Assembly: GCA_002238825.1 (NCBI GenBank) | Contig: MPNC01000007.1 | Location: 62,001 to 126,000, forward strand | Reading direction: 5' to 3' | DNA length: 64,000 nt | Source of the DNA: SAR202 cluster bacterium bin87 | GTDB lineage: Bacteria > Chloroflexota > Dehalococcoidia > Lucifugimonadales > UBA3495 | Shown: piece by piece, positions 1-8,308 of the stretch | Numbering within the stretch: the stretch's first letter is position 1 | Layout of the letters: each line of letters opens with the position of its first letter | Notes under the pieces: generated by a model | Database searches by the model: none | What the model was told of the DNA's origin: nothing | The model's input: the letters and a program-made list of their open reading frames with translations, nothing else | Made by a program: the position numbers and the translations under genes

Positions 1-254
1 TACTGTTGCGATCGGCCGCCCATGTAGGTGAGTATGCCGTTGCCCAGCAGCCACGCCAGGGCGATGGCCGGCATGGCGATTATCGCGTCCAACTCGAAAA
101 TCAGCGCCAGCGTTCCCGCCAGCAGGGTGGACCCCACCAGAGAGATCAGGGACGCCGGCATGGGACGCATTGCCCGCATCCCCAGGCGGGCCAGCACCGC
201 CGAACTGCCGAACCCCAGCACCGCGATGCACGCCAGTCCCAGCGACAGCAGCAT
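1..254 (-). CDS. DMT/EamA-like membrane transporter, 3' end outside window
   Basis: Reading the minus strand from the ATG at 254 gives 84 codons that run off the left edge. The visible protein is almost wholly hydrophobic: one segment near residues 2-20 (LLSLGLACIAVLGFGSSAV), a short basic loop (ARLGMRAMRP), then two further hydrophobic stretches. This matches the start of EamA/drug-metabolite transporters, although only the first third is visible and no substrate can be proposed. The ATG lies two bases after the purQ stop codon, so the gene is probably co-transcribed and translationally coupled with purQ. Family assignment rests on hydropathy and a general resemblance only. Confidence 0.6.
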   Translation of the reverse strand, partial: MLLSLGLACIAVLGFGSSAVLARLGMRAMRPMPASLISLVGSTLLAGTLALIFELDAIIAMPAIALAWLLGNGILTYMGGRSQQ

Positions 255-256
255 CC

Positions 257-982
257 TTAGTGATGGGCTCCCGGGCGGCCGGCTCCCGCGCGATTGGCTC
301 CTGCGTCGATCATGGAACCGAAGATGAGGTTCCCGTCGTCCGAGCCCAGCAGCGCCTCGCAGCTTCTTTCAGGGTGCGGCATCATGCCCAGGACGTTTCG
401 GCCCTCGTTGATTATGCCCGCGATATTGTCCACGGACCCGTTGGGGTTGGCATCCGGCGTCACCGTGCCGTCAGGCTCACAATATCGGAACAGAATCCTG
501 CCCTGCTCTTCCAGTTGGGCGATGGTGGATGCATCCGCGTAGTAGTTGCCCTCACCGTGGGACACCGGCACGGCCAGCGACTGTCCCGCACCGCAGCGGT
601 TGGTGAATGGCGTGTCCGCCCGCTCAGTGCGCAGGTGGGTCCACTGGCAACGGTATTCCAGGTGTCCGTTGCGGCGCAACGCGCCCGGCAGGAGACCGGC
701 CTCGCACAGGATCTGGAAGCCGTTGCAGATGCCGATGACCAATCCACCTTGAGCGGCAAAGTCCCGCACCGCGCCCATAACCGGGGAGAAGCGGGCAATG
801 GCGCCGGCGCGCAGGTAGTCACCGTAGGAGAAACCGCCCGGCACGATGATGGCGTCGTAGCCGTCGACGCTGTCCTCTTTGTGCCAGATGTAATCAGCTT
901 CCTGCCCCAACACTCCGCTCACGGCGTGGTGGCAGTCGGTATCGCTCCAGGTTCCCGGGAAGACCAGGATGCCGAAACGCAT
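257..982 (-). CDS. purQ: Phosphoribosylformylglycinamidine synthase subunit PurQ (glutaminase)
   Basis: PurQ releases ammonia from glutamine for the PurL/PurS complex, which converts FGAR to FGAM in de novo purine synthesis in the cytoplasm. The 241-residue protein begins [17 protein letters not shown] and shows the class I amidotransferase features: the nucleophile motif [17 protein letters not shown] around residue 86, [17 protein letters not shown] before it, and the His/Glu pair in MMPHPERS near the C-terminus. Length is normal for stand-alone PurQ. It starts 8 bases after the YqeY stop and is followed two bases later by a transporter start, so the three genes look like one operon. No clear ribosome binding site precedes the ATG, which fits coupling. 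purL and purS are not in the window. Confidence 0.95.
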   Translation of the reverse strand: MRFGILVFPGTWSDTDCHHAVSGVLGQEADYIWHKEDSVDGYDAIIVPGGFSYGDYLRAGAIARFSPVMGAVRDFAAQGGLVIGICNGFQILCEAGLLPGALRRNGHLEYRCQWTHLRTERADTPFTNRCGAGQSLAVPVSHGEGNYYADASTIAQLEEQGRILFRYCEPDGTVTPDANPNGSVDNIAGIINEGRNVLGMMPHPERSCEALLGSDDGNLIFGSMIDAGANRAGAGRPGAHH

Positions 983-990
983 GGGTGGGG

Positions 991-1446
991 TCAGCCCGCA
1001 GCTTCCAGGAGTCGGGATACGATGGCGTTGACCTGGTTGCCATCGGCCTTGCCACGCACCTGCGGCATGATGCGGCCCATGACCTTGCCGCGGTCTCCCG
1101 GCCCGGCTGCTCCGGCATCGGCGATGGCCTGGCGGGCAATCGTCTCGATTTCGTCTTCGCCGAGTTGCTCGGGCATGTATTCCAGGAGGATTGCCAGGGA
1201 CGCTTCCTCTTTGGAGACCAGGTCGGCGCGCCCACCCTGGCCGAACATCTCGATGCTCTCCCGGCGGTCCTTGACCTGCTTGGCGACCACGTCGGTGACG
1301 CCGCTCTCGTCAAGCTCTTTGAGGTTGTTTTTCTCGGTAAGCTGGATCTGGCTCTTGAGGAACCGCAGCGTCTCCAGGCGCTCACGGTCGCGAGCGCGCA
1401 TGGTGTTGCGGATGTCTTCTTCCAACCGGTCCTTGAGGGTAGCCAT
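991..1446 (-). CDS. GatB/YqeY domain protein
   Basis: A 151-residue protein of the YqeY family, which resembles the tRNA-binding tail domain of the GatB amidotransferase subunit; its cellular role is not settled. Visible family signatures are [18 protein letters not shown] at the start, [13 protein letters not shown], and the glycine-rich [17 protein letters not shown] near residue 130. The start at 1446 (MATLKDRL) is preferred over an ATG 9 codons upstream because a GGCGGAAGC ribosome binding site lies just before it and the family normally starts here. First gene of a probable operon with purQ. The tRNA-Leu gene is divergent, about 120 bases away. Confidence 0.9.
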   Translation of the reverse strand: MATLKDRLEEDIRNTMRARDRERLETLRFLKSQIQLTEKNNLKELDESGVTDVVAKQVKDRRESIEMFGQGGRADLVSKEEASLAILLEYMPEQLGEDEIETIARQAIADAGAAGPGDRGKVMGRIMPQVRGKADGNQVNAIVSRLLEAAG

Positions 1447-1567
1447 AAAGCTTCCGCCTTTCGCGCTTTTCAAGTGCTGCCGGAGCCGCGCTTTACACGT
1501 TGATGGGGTCGTTAAATGCTACAACGCGACCGGGCTCAGACGCAACCGTGCTATACTGAATTCCCCG

Positions 1568-1654
1568 GCCGAAGTGGCGGAATGGTAGACGCGCCGGTCT
1601 CAAAAACCGGTGGGAGAATATCCCGTGTCGGTTCGAGTCCGACCTTCGGCACCA
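1568..1654 (+). tRNA. tRNA-Leu(CAA)
   Basis: The acceptor stem GCCGAAG (1568-1574) pairs with CTTCGGC (1644-1650), followed by an encoded ACCA. The anticodon arm CCGGT-CTCAAAA-ACCGG gives anticodon CAA. A long variable arm (tgggagaatatcccgt) and the T loop GTTCGAGTC confirm a class II leucine tRNA of 87 bases. Confidence 0.95.
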
Positions 1655-1799
1655 ATTTGTCTATCCAAGGGCGGCGCACGCTTGTTGATACTACAAGCAA
1701 TCGGTGGGCCGCCCTCTTGCACGCCCCGCTGGGGGACCAATTTCATTTTGCCACAGTTCCCGGCACGGTAGCGCCGCTTCGAACGGCGAAGAGAACCCG

Positions 1800-2040
1800 T
1801 TGACTAGCAGGGCGTTGGTGTTCTGCAGCTGGTGATCCTTGCGGATGCGGCATCGGTCTTCTCGAAAGGTCTCGTACAATGTCCAGTGCAGCGAGTGTTC
1901 GGTGTCCCGTGGCTTCTGATGGCGGGCAGCAGTCGTTCCGCTGAGCCGGCCTGGCTGCTGAAGCAGTAGCTGCGCCGGCTGGTACCGCCCTCATCAGTTT
2001 GTCGACGGCCCACCACCCTGACGGCGGTCCTCAATGGGGC
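1800..2040 (-). pseudogene. ISAs1-family transposase remnant
   Basis: Two adjacent minus-strand frames give pieces that join into the C-terminal part of an ISAs1-type DDE transposase. One frame (about 2030 to 1911) reads VVGRRQTDEGGTS...RLLPAIRSH and the next (about 1911 to 1800) reads TEHSLHWTLYETFREDRCRI followed by RKDHQLQNTNALL, the family's conserved ENxLHWxLDxxFxEDxxRxRK block. A frameshift separates them and the N-terminal two thirds are not recognisable. The rest of 1655-2425 shows no gene. The remnant sits just outside the tRNA-Ser island. Confidence 0.65.
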
Positions 2041-2425
2041 GATTGTTCCCATTGTCTTGTGTTCGTAGTGCGCCTTATTACTCGCGGGCTTTCCGCAGGG
2101 ATAAATGGACAGTGGCCGGCCTGGATTGGAAGGGCACAACGCCGACGGTCGCGACCTTGTTGCCGATGAACTACGGATACACCACATTGGAAATCCGGCA
2201 CGGCAAGCTCGTTTTGACGTGGTTGTTACCAGTAACCACGCCGCCGTGAGGCGGGCCAAGGCCCATCGCGGGTTGCGGCGCAGATTGCCGCTGTAGTCTA
2301 CGCCAGCGTCGGCGGAGTCCTGGCGGGTACCCGCGTCTCCGTAAGCCGCGTCGCCCATGCTATAATTTTGCCGTGCCCTTCGGGATACTGCGCGATTCGG
2401 GTCGCTACAGTACCCGAGCAACTGC

Positions 2426-2515
2426 GGAGAGGTGCCAGAGTGGACGAATGGGCGCGACTGGAAATCGCGTAGGGGTTAACGCCTCTCGCGGGTTCGAATC
2501 CCGCCCTCTCCGCCA
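2426..2515 (+). tRNA. tRNA-Ser(GGA)
   Basis: The acceptor stem GGAGAGG (2426-2432) pairs with CCTCTCC (2505-2511), then G and an encoded CCA. The anticodon loop CTGGAAA within CGCGA/TCGCG gives GGA. The long variable arm and the T arm GCGGGTTCGAATCCCGC are typical of serine tRNA. Its 3' end is the probable integration site of an island, because the last part recurs at 25175-25198. Confidence 0.95.
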
Positions 2516-2516
2516 T
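2493..2516 (+). other. attL-like copy of tRNA-Ser 3' end
   Basis: 24 bases at the tRNA-Ser 3' end (T arm to CCA plus one base) are repeated exactly at 25175-25198. Tyrosine recombinases commonly use tRNA 3' ends and leave such direct repeats, and a broken tyrosine integrase ends about 110 bases before the second copy. The intact tRNA copy is on the left, as expected when an incoming element regenerates the gene. Confidence 0.7.
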
Positions 2517-2935
2517 CAAGTCCAAGTTTTGAGTGTGAAATGCCGACCCTGACAGTATGGTTATCACTTTGATTATCACAACTGGTACGGGGAGCAGGTC
2601 GGTTCTGCCGTTTTCTAAGGGCTTGTGAAAGCCTCGTGATCGAGATTCTCCGAGCTGAGTAGTCCGCGGGTGTAGGCTCCCCTCACGCTGACCCAGCCGC
2701 ACTGGTCGTTCAACCATAACGCCATGTAGCTCGCCCCGGCCCATCTGTCCACTTGTCCGGGCCATCGCGGCGATACAGTTCTGCCCCACCCAGGAGTACA
2801 ATCCCTCCGTTGAAGAGGCCAAACGACCTGACCGACCAGGAACTTCCTATATCGAGCGCATTGCCACTTCAGTTAGCTCAATTACTGGAACGGCGTATTT
2901 GGCCCATCAAACTCCGAACAACCGGACGTGCGAAG
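2517..2935. other. Island left end, no gene recognised
   Basis: The first 65 or so bases after the tRNA (to about 2585) resemble the bases after the second att copy (25199-25255). Both contain a tttgagt block, a cgacc..tga block and an identical tttgattatcacaac (2568-2582 and 25238-25252). This may hold recombinase arm sites or mark the end of related elements. I see no convincing gene between here and 2936. Confidence 0.4.
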
Positions 2936-3568
2936 ATGTTGGCGCCTGGAATAATTTCGGGGCACGTGACCCAGATTAATCCGGCTTCCGGCCAATGGAT
3001 GATCGTCGACGTAGGCTTTTCTAGTAGGGGGCCGACCTGCGGCGTCTGGACTGCCGAGGGAGGACTTGGCGTGGTCACATTGGGAGGCCTTATTGCGTTG
3101 GCTACTAGGGAAGTCCAGGCAGGTGCCCCAGAGCCTCTGAACTTGCTAATCGAAGCTCCTCTGTCAGTGGCATTTCAGCCAAACGGTAATCCTGCTCGTC
3201 GCGCATGCGACATTTTCGGGAAGAGGTACCGAGATTGGTATGTGAACGCAGGGGGCACAACATATATCGCCGCCGGTTATTTGTTGCGGGCGTTACACGC
3301 GTGTCAAATACAACGCCAAGTGAGGTTGTTCGAAGGCCATCTTTCATTCAAGATGCGAGCAAAAGCTCCGAAATCTCGAGAGGAACGGACCGCAGCACAT
3401 ATAGAAGACGCAGCGGACTTGAGAGAAGCAGTTTGGAGTGGAGCGAATGCTCAGATATTCGCTCCCGATCAGCTCCTCCAAGATAACGCGCACCGTATCG
3501 AGCCGTCTTCGCCCTTTTTGGGTAAGGATGTCATAGCTCCAGTAATCCGTATTAACCCCCAGCGTTAA
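2936..3568 (+). CDS. Hypothetical protein, possibly RNase-H-like (DUF429-like)
   Basis: An open frame of 210 codons from ATG 2936 (an upstream in-frame start at 2753 also exists). The sequence looks protein-like and is less GC-rich than its neighbours. Two strand-like segments with acidic residues, WMIVDVGFSSRGPTCGVWT and LNLLIEAPLSVAF, followed later by QVRLFEGHLSFK, resemble the layout of DUF429/RNase-H-fold proteins. That is only a visual similarity and I do not claim a function. No clear ribosome binding site was found. It lies between the att-like left end and an HsdR fragment, so it is probably cargo of the island. Confidence 0.45.
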   Translation: MLAPGIISGHVTQINPASGQWMIVDVGFSSRGPTCGVWTAEGGLGVVTLGGLIALATREVQAGAPEPLNLLIEAPLSVAFQPNGNPARRACDIFGKRYRDWYVNAGGTTYIAAGYLLRALHACQIQRQVRLFEGHLSFKMRAKAPKSREERTAAHIEDAADLREAVWSGANAQIFAPDQLLQDNAHRIEPSSPFLGKDVIAPVIRINPQR

Positions 3569-3683
3569 ATCCGTGGCGAAGCAGCACGCCGCTACGCCAA
3601 GAGCATGCCACTACAACGACAACTGCGCTTTTGGATCATCGCAGTTTTCGCTGCAATACAAGCGGAATTTTCAAGAAGCTCCG

Positions 3684-4067
3684 ATGACCCCGGAACAGAA
3701 AGCCCACACACACATCGACTCTCTGCTGGAGCAGGCAGGGTGGGTGGTGCAGGATGCTTATTCGGTGAACCTGTCCGCCGGACGGGGCGTTGCGATCCGC
3801 GAATTCGGGCTGAAACCCGGCCATGGTACCGCTGATTATCCGCTGTACGTTGATGGCAAGGCGGCGGGCGTCATCGAGGCAAAGCCGGCCGGCCACACCC
3901 TCACGGGCGTGGAGACCCAATCGGGCAAGTACAGCGACGGTCTGCCGGACGCGCTGCCCGCGCACCGCAAACCGCTGCCCTTCCTGTACGAGACCACCGG
4001 ATCGGAAACGCGCTTCACCAACCTGATCGATCCGGAGCCACGCAGTCGCGGCGTGTTCGTCTCCTAG
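3684..4067 (+). pseudogene. N-terminal fragment of a second HsdR
   Basis: From ATG 3684 (MTPEQKAHTHIDSLLEQAGW) to the stop at 4067 the protein matches residues 1-129 of the full HsdR at 25483 almost residue for residue. It keeps the nuclease core GHGTADYPLYVDGK...IEAKPAG and ends RGVFVS where the intact gene goes on to FAFHTPDALADW. Sequence after 4067 no longer matches, so this is a truncated copy lacking the helicase and C-terminal domains. It could still be expressed as a 127-residue nuclease-domain peptide, but no clear ribosome binding site is visible. It lies about 1.2 kb after the first att copy; the intact HsdR lies 0.3 kb after the second. Confidence 0.85.
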
Positions 4068-4389
4068 GCCGGTCACCTGGCCGCGGGTACATCGTTACCG
4101 AAGACCAGATGATTCATTAATGCCGCGACAATCCGCGAAAAACAGGCCGACAGAAACGCGCATCGCCTTACGTAAATTGCCTTCAGCGAGTTGCTGGAAG
4201 CATTTTGGGCACAGCAGCACACCGCAACCGGTCTCCTGTTTTCCGATCTCTACAGCCCGGGACGCTGTTGCTACTCGGGCGGCAGGCTCTGCCGGGTATG
4301 CCAGCGGGGCAACGCCGCTTTCACCCCTCCAGTTCCATCCGCCAACTGAGCCGCCGGCAGCGAATGCCCCGCAGAGGAAATTTTTGTAG
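4068..4389. other. Spacer, nothing recognised
   Basis: Short open frames exist on both strands, and one plus-strand frame has a Cys-rich stretch (RCCYSGGRLCRVCQRGN). None is convincing. It may be the degraded start of the broken gene that follows. Confidence 0.3.
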
Positions 4390-6308
4390 GTGAAGGCACA
4401 GATGCCATCCTGCGCACCCAATGCCTTCACTCTGGACGAGGCTCACGCCGCGGCGAGGGCCGCAATGTTCAAGCCATCGCGTCTAGGCAACCGCGGCCGG
4501 TTGAGCTTCAACTCCGGCGCGTGCCCTGGCCGACCTGAACGTCGACCAGCACCACCTGGTATCGAGGACGGATGGTTCTCGCCGGTCCGCGAACTCGGTC
4601 CCCTGCACCTTGAACTCGCGGTCCACAATCCTGGCGACCGGTGCCAGGACGTGGCCAGGCGGCCATTGGCGGCGGCCACCAAGCAGGAACACTTCGACAA
4701 CCACGTGGGCCAGGTGTGGGCCGGAATATTCCATCACGAACAAGACCGCAGGCAACCGAGCCTCTACGTCAGGGACGGCAAGTTGGTATACCTGAACTCG
4801 GGCGACCACGGAGACCATGAAATCACCGAACACACCGGCGAGAGCATCGCGACACTGGCGGCGTCCGCCGTGTTCTGGTACCTGGACTGCCAGGCAAGAG
4901 TCATTGCAACGTAGCCGGAAACCGACGCGGACCCAGAGGCCTGGCAGGAAGCGGCCGCCCTGATTGACGGCATCGAAGGCGACGAGCACGCCTGGGTTAC
5001 CCGCGATGTCAGGGAACATAGCAACGCCCGACCCTAGATCACCTACGCGCTGCACACTCCGAAACGCCATCACACCCAGCGGACCGTGACCAGCGCGCTG
5101 CTCATCGACCTGCCCGAGGACCTGCCCCAGCTGGATGCGGTGATCACCCACCCTTTCCTCACCGGCAACGGAGACCGGTTGGTGACCGAGGAGGGCTATC
5201 ACCCCGAAGAGCGGGTGTATCTGCAAAACCGGATCCTGTTCTCACCGGTTTCGATAGACCGGGCGGTGGGCGACCTGGACGACCTGTTCCACGATTTCCC
5301 CTTCGCCAACCCAACCGCCGACCGAGCCAACCTGTGCGCCGCCATCGTCACCCGCATCTGCCGCCGTTCCTATGACATCGCTCCCATGTTCATGTTCGAC
5401 AAGCCCAAGTCGGGCATTGGTGCGACGCTCCTGGCCAACCTGGTGGCGGTGCTGACCACCGGCAGAAAGTCGGAGCGCGTCACCTACGGCAACGGAGAGA
5501 TGCTGGAGTTCGAGAAGCGGGTGGCCGCCGCCTGTCGCGCCGCCAACGGCGTCGTGTTGCTGGACAACCTGTCCAGCGCGATGCTCGCGGAATTGCTCAC
5601 CGCGGACGACAGCTTCACCGCCCGGGACCTTGGCACGAGCCGCAACATGACCTTCACCCCCGCAACTTCGTCATCGTCGGCACCGCCAACAACGTGATCA
5701 TGACCGCCGAACTGGCCAACCGCACTCTTCCAGTGCGCCCCAACACCGGCGTAGAGCGGCTGGGTCAACGCACCGGCTTCCGCAACCCGGACGTCAAGGA
5801 GCATCCGCTGGCCAACCTGCCCAGGTACCGCAACGCGTCTCTGTCCTTGGCATTGCTGGCTGGAAAAGGGAAGACCGCCCGCTTCGGAATTGCCCCAGGG
5901 CCCCCGATGCTATCCCGCCCGGCAGCGGCAGACGGCCTCCAGGATGGCGGCCGCCGGACTCACCGACTTCGCCGGCAACACTGTTGAGTTCGAGCAACGG
6001 GCCGTCACCGAAGCTGAAGCCGCGCAACGTCCCTTTGTGCAGTGGTGGTGGAGCTGGGCGACCCCAACGACGACGATGCTGACGGGATGCCCAAGGTCAA
6101 GGGCGCCAACGACAAGCAGAGGCACTCCAATCTCACCAAGCTGATCAAGACCTGGCTGGGCCAGACCTATGAGCTCGAGGACGCCACCGTGCATATCGTA
6201 GTCGGTCCCATGTACGCTAGCCGTTACCCGACCTTCGTCCTGCAGGTGGCCGACGCCGATGTGGGTGCGTTCCCCTTGCTTCCCCCTGAGCTCCAGAAAC
6301 CGTTGCAG
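4390..6308 (+). pseudogene. Broken primase/helicase-type mobile-element replication gene
   Basis: A long protein-like reading is broken by two in-frame TAG codons (4912 and 5035) and at least three frameshifts (near 5660, 5900 and 6040). Blocks in order are: NHVGQVWAGIFHHE and VRDGKLVYLNSGD; SALLIDLPEDLPQLDAV...HPFLTGNGDRL; an ATPase-like block MFMFDKPKSGIGATLLANL, where the Walker lysine is lost (GIGATL for GxGKTL); VVLLDNL; NFVIVGTANNVIMTAELANR, equivalent to the sensor segment of phage/plasmid primase-helicases; then MAAAGLTDFAGNTVEFEQ and ELGDPNDDDADG. This order resembles the C-terminal helicase half of primase-polymerase proteins of integrative elements. The reading stops at a small inserted element starting at 6309. 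Non-functional as it stands. Confidence 0.6.
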
Positions 6309-6446
6309 CTCATGCGTACCCAGTTTGTCTTCGCGAGGAGCGTAGCGACGTGACGATCTCGTTGCTGAAAGAGACCCCGGCTGCCATCACGATATTGCCA
6401 CGCTTCGCTCGCAACGACAGTTCGAGTAAAACCGGGTACGCATGAG
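6309..6446. mobile_element. 138-bp MITE-like element with 13-bp terminal inverted repeats
   Basis: The ends CTCATGCGTACCC (6309-6321) and GGGTACGCATGAG (6434-6446) are perfect inverted repeats. The interior is a REP-type hairpin (gaggagcgtagcgacg...cgcttcgctcgc). Same length and same architecture as the element at 7640-7777. It interrupts the broken primase/helicase gene. The flanks (ccgttgcag and cgacgaccc) do not form a target duplication, so one flank may have been rearranged. Confidence 0.7.
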
Positions 6447-6954
6447 CGACGACCCATGTTGACAAAGTTGCTCAACGCCCTTTTTCCGCGCCGTAGACCT
6501 GCGTCGCGGAGCCCCATCACAAGGCTGGATAAGCGCACGGCATGACCGCGGGCACGATGATCGAAAGGGGCGCATCGTCCCCCGAGCTGGACTTTGCGCA
6601 AAATCTACAAAGAGCAATGGATGTTCCCGTTCTGGGACGGCACCAAACGTGCCAGGTGCCGGAAGTTTTTGCACTGTCCACAATTACCCTCGACATTTAA
6701 GAACTCCCGGGTGCCCCGATCAACCATTCTCGACCGTCATCGCTCATGTCACCCCAAAATGCGTAAAGTCCAGCTGAGATCATGCTGCACTTTCGCGATT
6801 CACCCGCCGACTGGAGCGACGGATACACCGCCGGTTTGCGGGATGCCACCCGACGTCGAAACCGGCACACATCTGAGGAGTATATGAAACGCCGCGGACA
6901 TTGAGCCAGTGATCGCCAAGGACTTTGTACCACTGCGAGATCGCTGCGCTCGCA
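6447..6954. other. Spacer with possible small ORFs
   Basis: Two short plus-strand frames look mildly protein-like: one from ATG 6542 (MTAGTMIERGASSPELDFAQ..., 52 codons) and one from about 6783 (MLHFRDSPADWSDGYTAGLR..., 40 codons). Neither has a clear ribosome binding site or a recognisable family. Confidence 0.3.
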
Positions 6955-7375
6955 TTGGCACAAGCGGATAACCGAATGGCCCTGTTTCTCCAGCGGGGCG
7001 CGCCGTGGTGACACCGACTCTCGATAGCTGATGCCTGCGATGACTACCTGGCAGCCGGCGTTGGCCCTGTGGTCCAGAGTGGTTTTGCTCAGGATGGGAT
7101 CGCCAAAAAAGGCTCAGCCATTCCTCCACGGCCCGGTTACTGGTGACGAGGAAGCCGGTCGCCCCACGGCGGTTGAGGATGAGGTCGTCGAGCATGAGCA
7201 AATCGGGCGTCAGGAAGGATCGGAACGAGCGATTCACCGGGCAGGCCGCCCACTCTCGTCTGCGTAATGACGTTGAAGCAGTCATCGGCGTCGCCGAAAC
7301 GCACGGTATAACCGGCGCGGGTCGTCGGGTAGCCCCGGGCCCGGGCCAGGAAACTCTTGCCGACACCGGCCAACC
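6955..7375 (-). pseudogene. IS21-family istB remnant
   Basis: Three minus-strand frames give consecutive pieces of the IstB ATPase helper of IS21 transposition: AGVGKSFLARARGYPTTRAG (Walker A region, from about 7370); NRSFRSFLTPDLLMLDDL (Walker B) and GFLVTSNRAVEEWLSLF (about 7245-7085); then DHRANAGCQVVIAGISYRES near 7000. Two frameshifts and a deletion of about 15 residues between Walker B and the ITSNR motif make it non-functional. The N-terminal domain is missing. An istA remnant on the same strand lies 16 kb away at 23197-23669. Confidence 0.75.
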
Positions 7376-7639
7376 CCGACAGGAGGGCGTGACCGTGACC
7401 TGACCCGCGAAAAACGATCCGGGGTCACCCTCAGGATCCTGGACAAAATGGGGGATCAAACATGCCAGATAGGAAGCACACGGCCGAGGCGCAGCTTCCG
7501 CCGAGCGTGATGTGGGTCTCCCATCCCGCGTTGGCGGTCAGGGCCAGCCGCCGGGAATTGGACACCCGACCTCCCGCGGCCGCAAAGGCATGGGGCCGAA
7601 TGGTCATGCAGCTGGAATTCCGTCGGAGCGGTTCTGCAC

Positions 7640-7777
7640 CCCCACGCGTATCCAGTTTCACCGGAACCGTCATTGGGAGCGAAGCGCGGCAACCTCGTTG
7701 GGGCACGGAATACTACTGCGGGAACGAGATCGCCACGTCGCTTCGCTCCTCGCGATGACAAAATGGGTACGGGTGAA
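7640..7777. mobile_element. 138-bp MITE-like element with target duplication
   Basis: The ends are diverged copies of the CTCACGCGTACCCA terminus (left CCCACGCGTATCCA; right, reversed, TTCACCCGTACCCA). An 11-base direct repeat GTTCTGCACCC lies at 7631-7641 and 7778-7788, compatible with a 9-bp target duplication plus chance matches. The interior is the cattgggagcgaagcgcgg...cgcttcgctcctcgcgatgac hairpin found throughout the window. Confidence 0.75.
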
Positions 7778-7787
7778 GTTCTGCACC

Positions 7788-8308
7788 CGCTTGCGATTGG
7801 GCACGTGGGCGCAGAACAATCCATAGTGACCGCGTCTCCAGCGGACGCCTCCGCCTCCGGGATGGCGGCGACCTCGACGCCAGGCCGCCAACACACTGTC
7901 GACGCCTCTGACGCGCCCCTTCACCGTGACCTCCGAGGCGCTCTCCCCGGGCGTTCCGCTGTCGTTCGACGCTGCGGTTTCAGCATCATGCAGTTCCGCC
8001 TGATCTTGGAGCCGCCAACTATCGCCTCATTCTCCCCGTAATCGCTCTGGCCTGGGCACCGGAGTGGAACCTTTCGGATGGTACAGTTTGTCATCCTCAG
8101 GAATCTTGGGAGATCGCTCCGTCTTGGCAAGCCGCCCAATGGGATTAAAATCACCTCTGCCAATCAATTACGTTGATGTGTACCGATTTGACGAGTCCTC
8201 CTGATAGTCTGATCGCCAGCATTTTGACCAGTCACGATTGGTAACATTTACCCTCGTGTCCGCACGACATCTGAAGTATGTTTTCAGCGGGGACCCCGGC
8301 CGAATTGC
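7788..8308. other. Spacer, nothing recognised
   Basis: No convincing gene on either strand; only short out-of-frame reading frames. The segment from about 8170 is less GC-rich and is probably the upstream region of the histidine kinase gene. Confidence 0.4.

Noticed and set aside
170-1588. Long plus-strand frame of 472 codons
   Set aside because: It is the shadow of purQ and YqeY on the minus strand, which have clear family motifs.
2034-2249. Plus-strand frame of 71 codons between the two tRNAs
   Set aside because: No family, no ribosome binding site, and the neighbouring minus strand carries a transposase remnant.
4912-5037. TAG read-through (for example pyrrolysine) in the primase/helicase-like gene
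   Set aside because: Later frameshifts and the lost Walker lysine show general decay; no recoding signal is needed.
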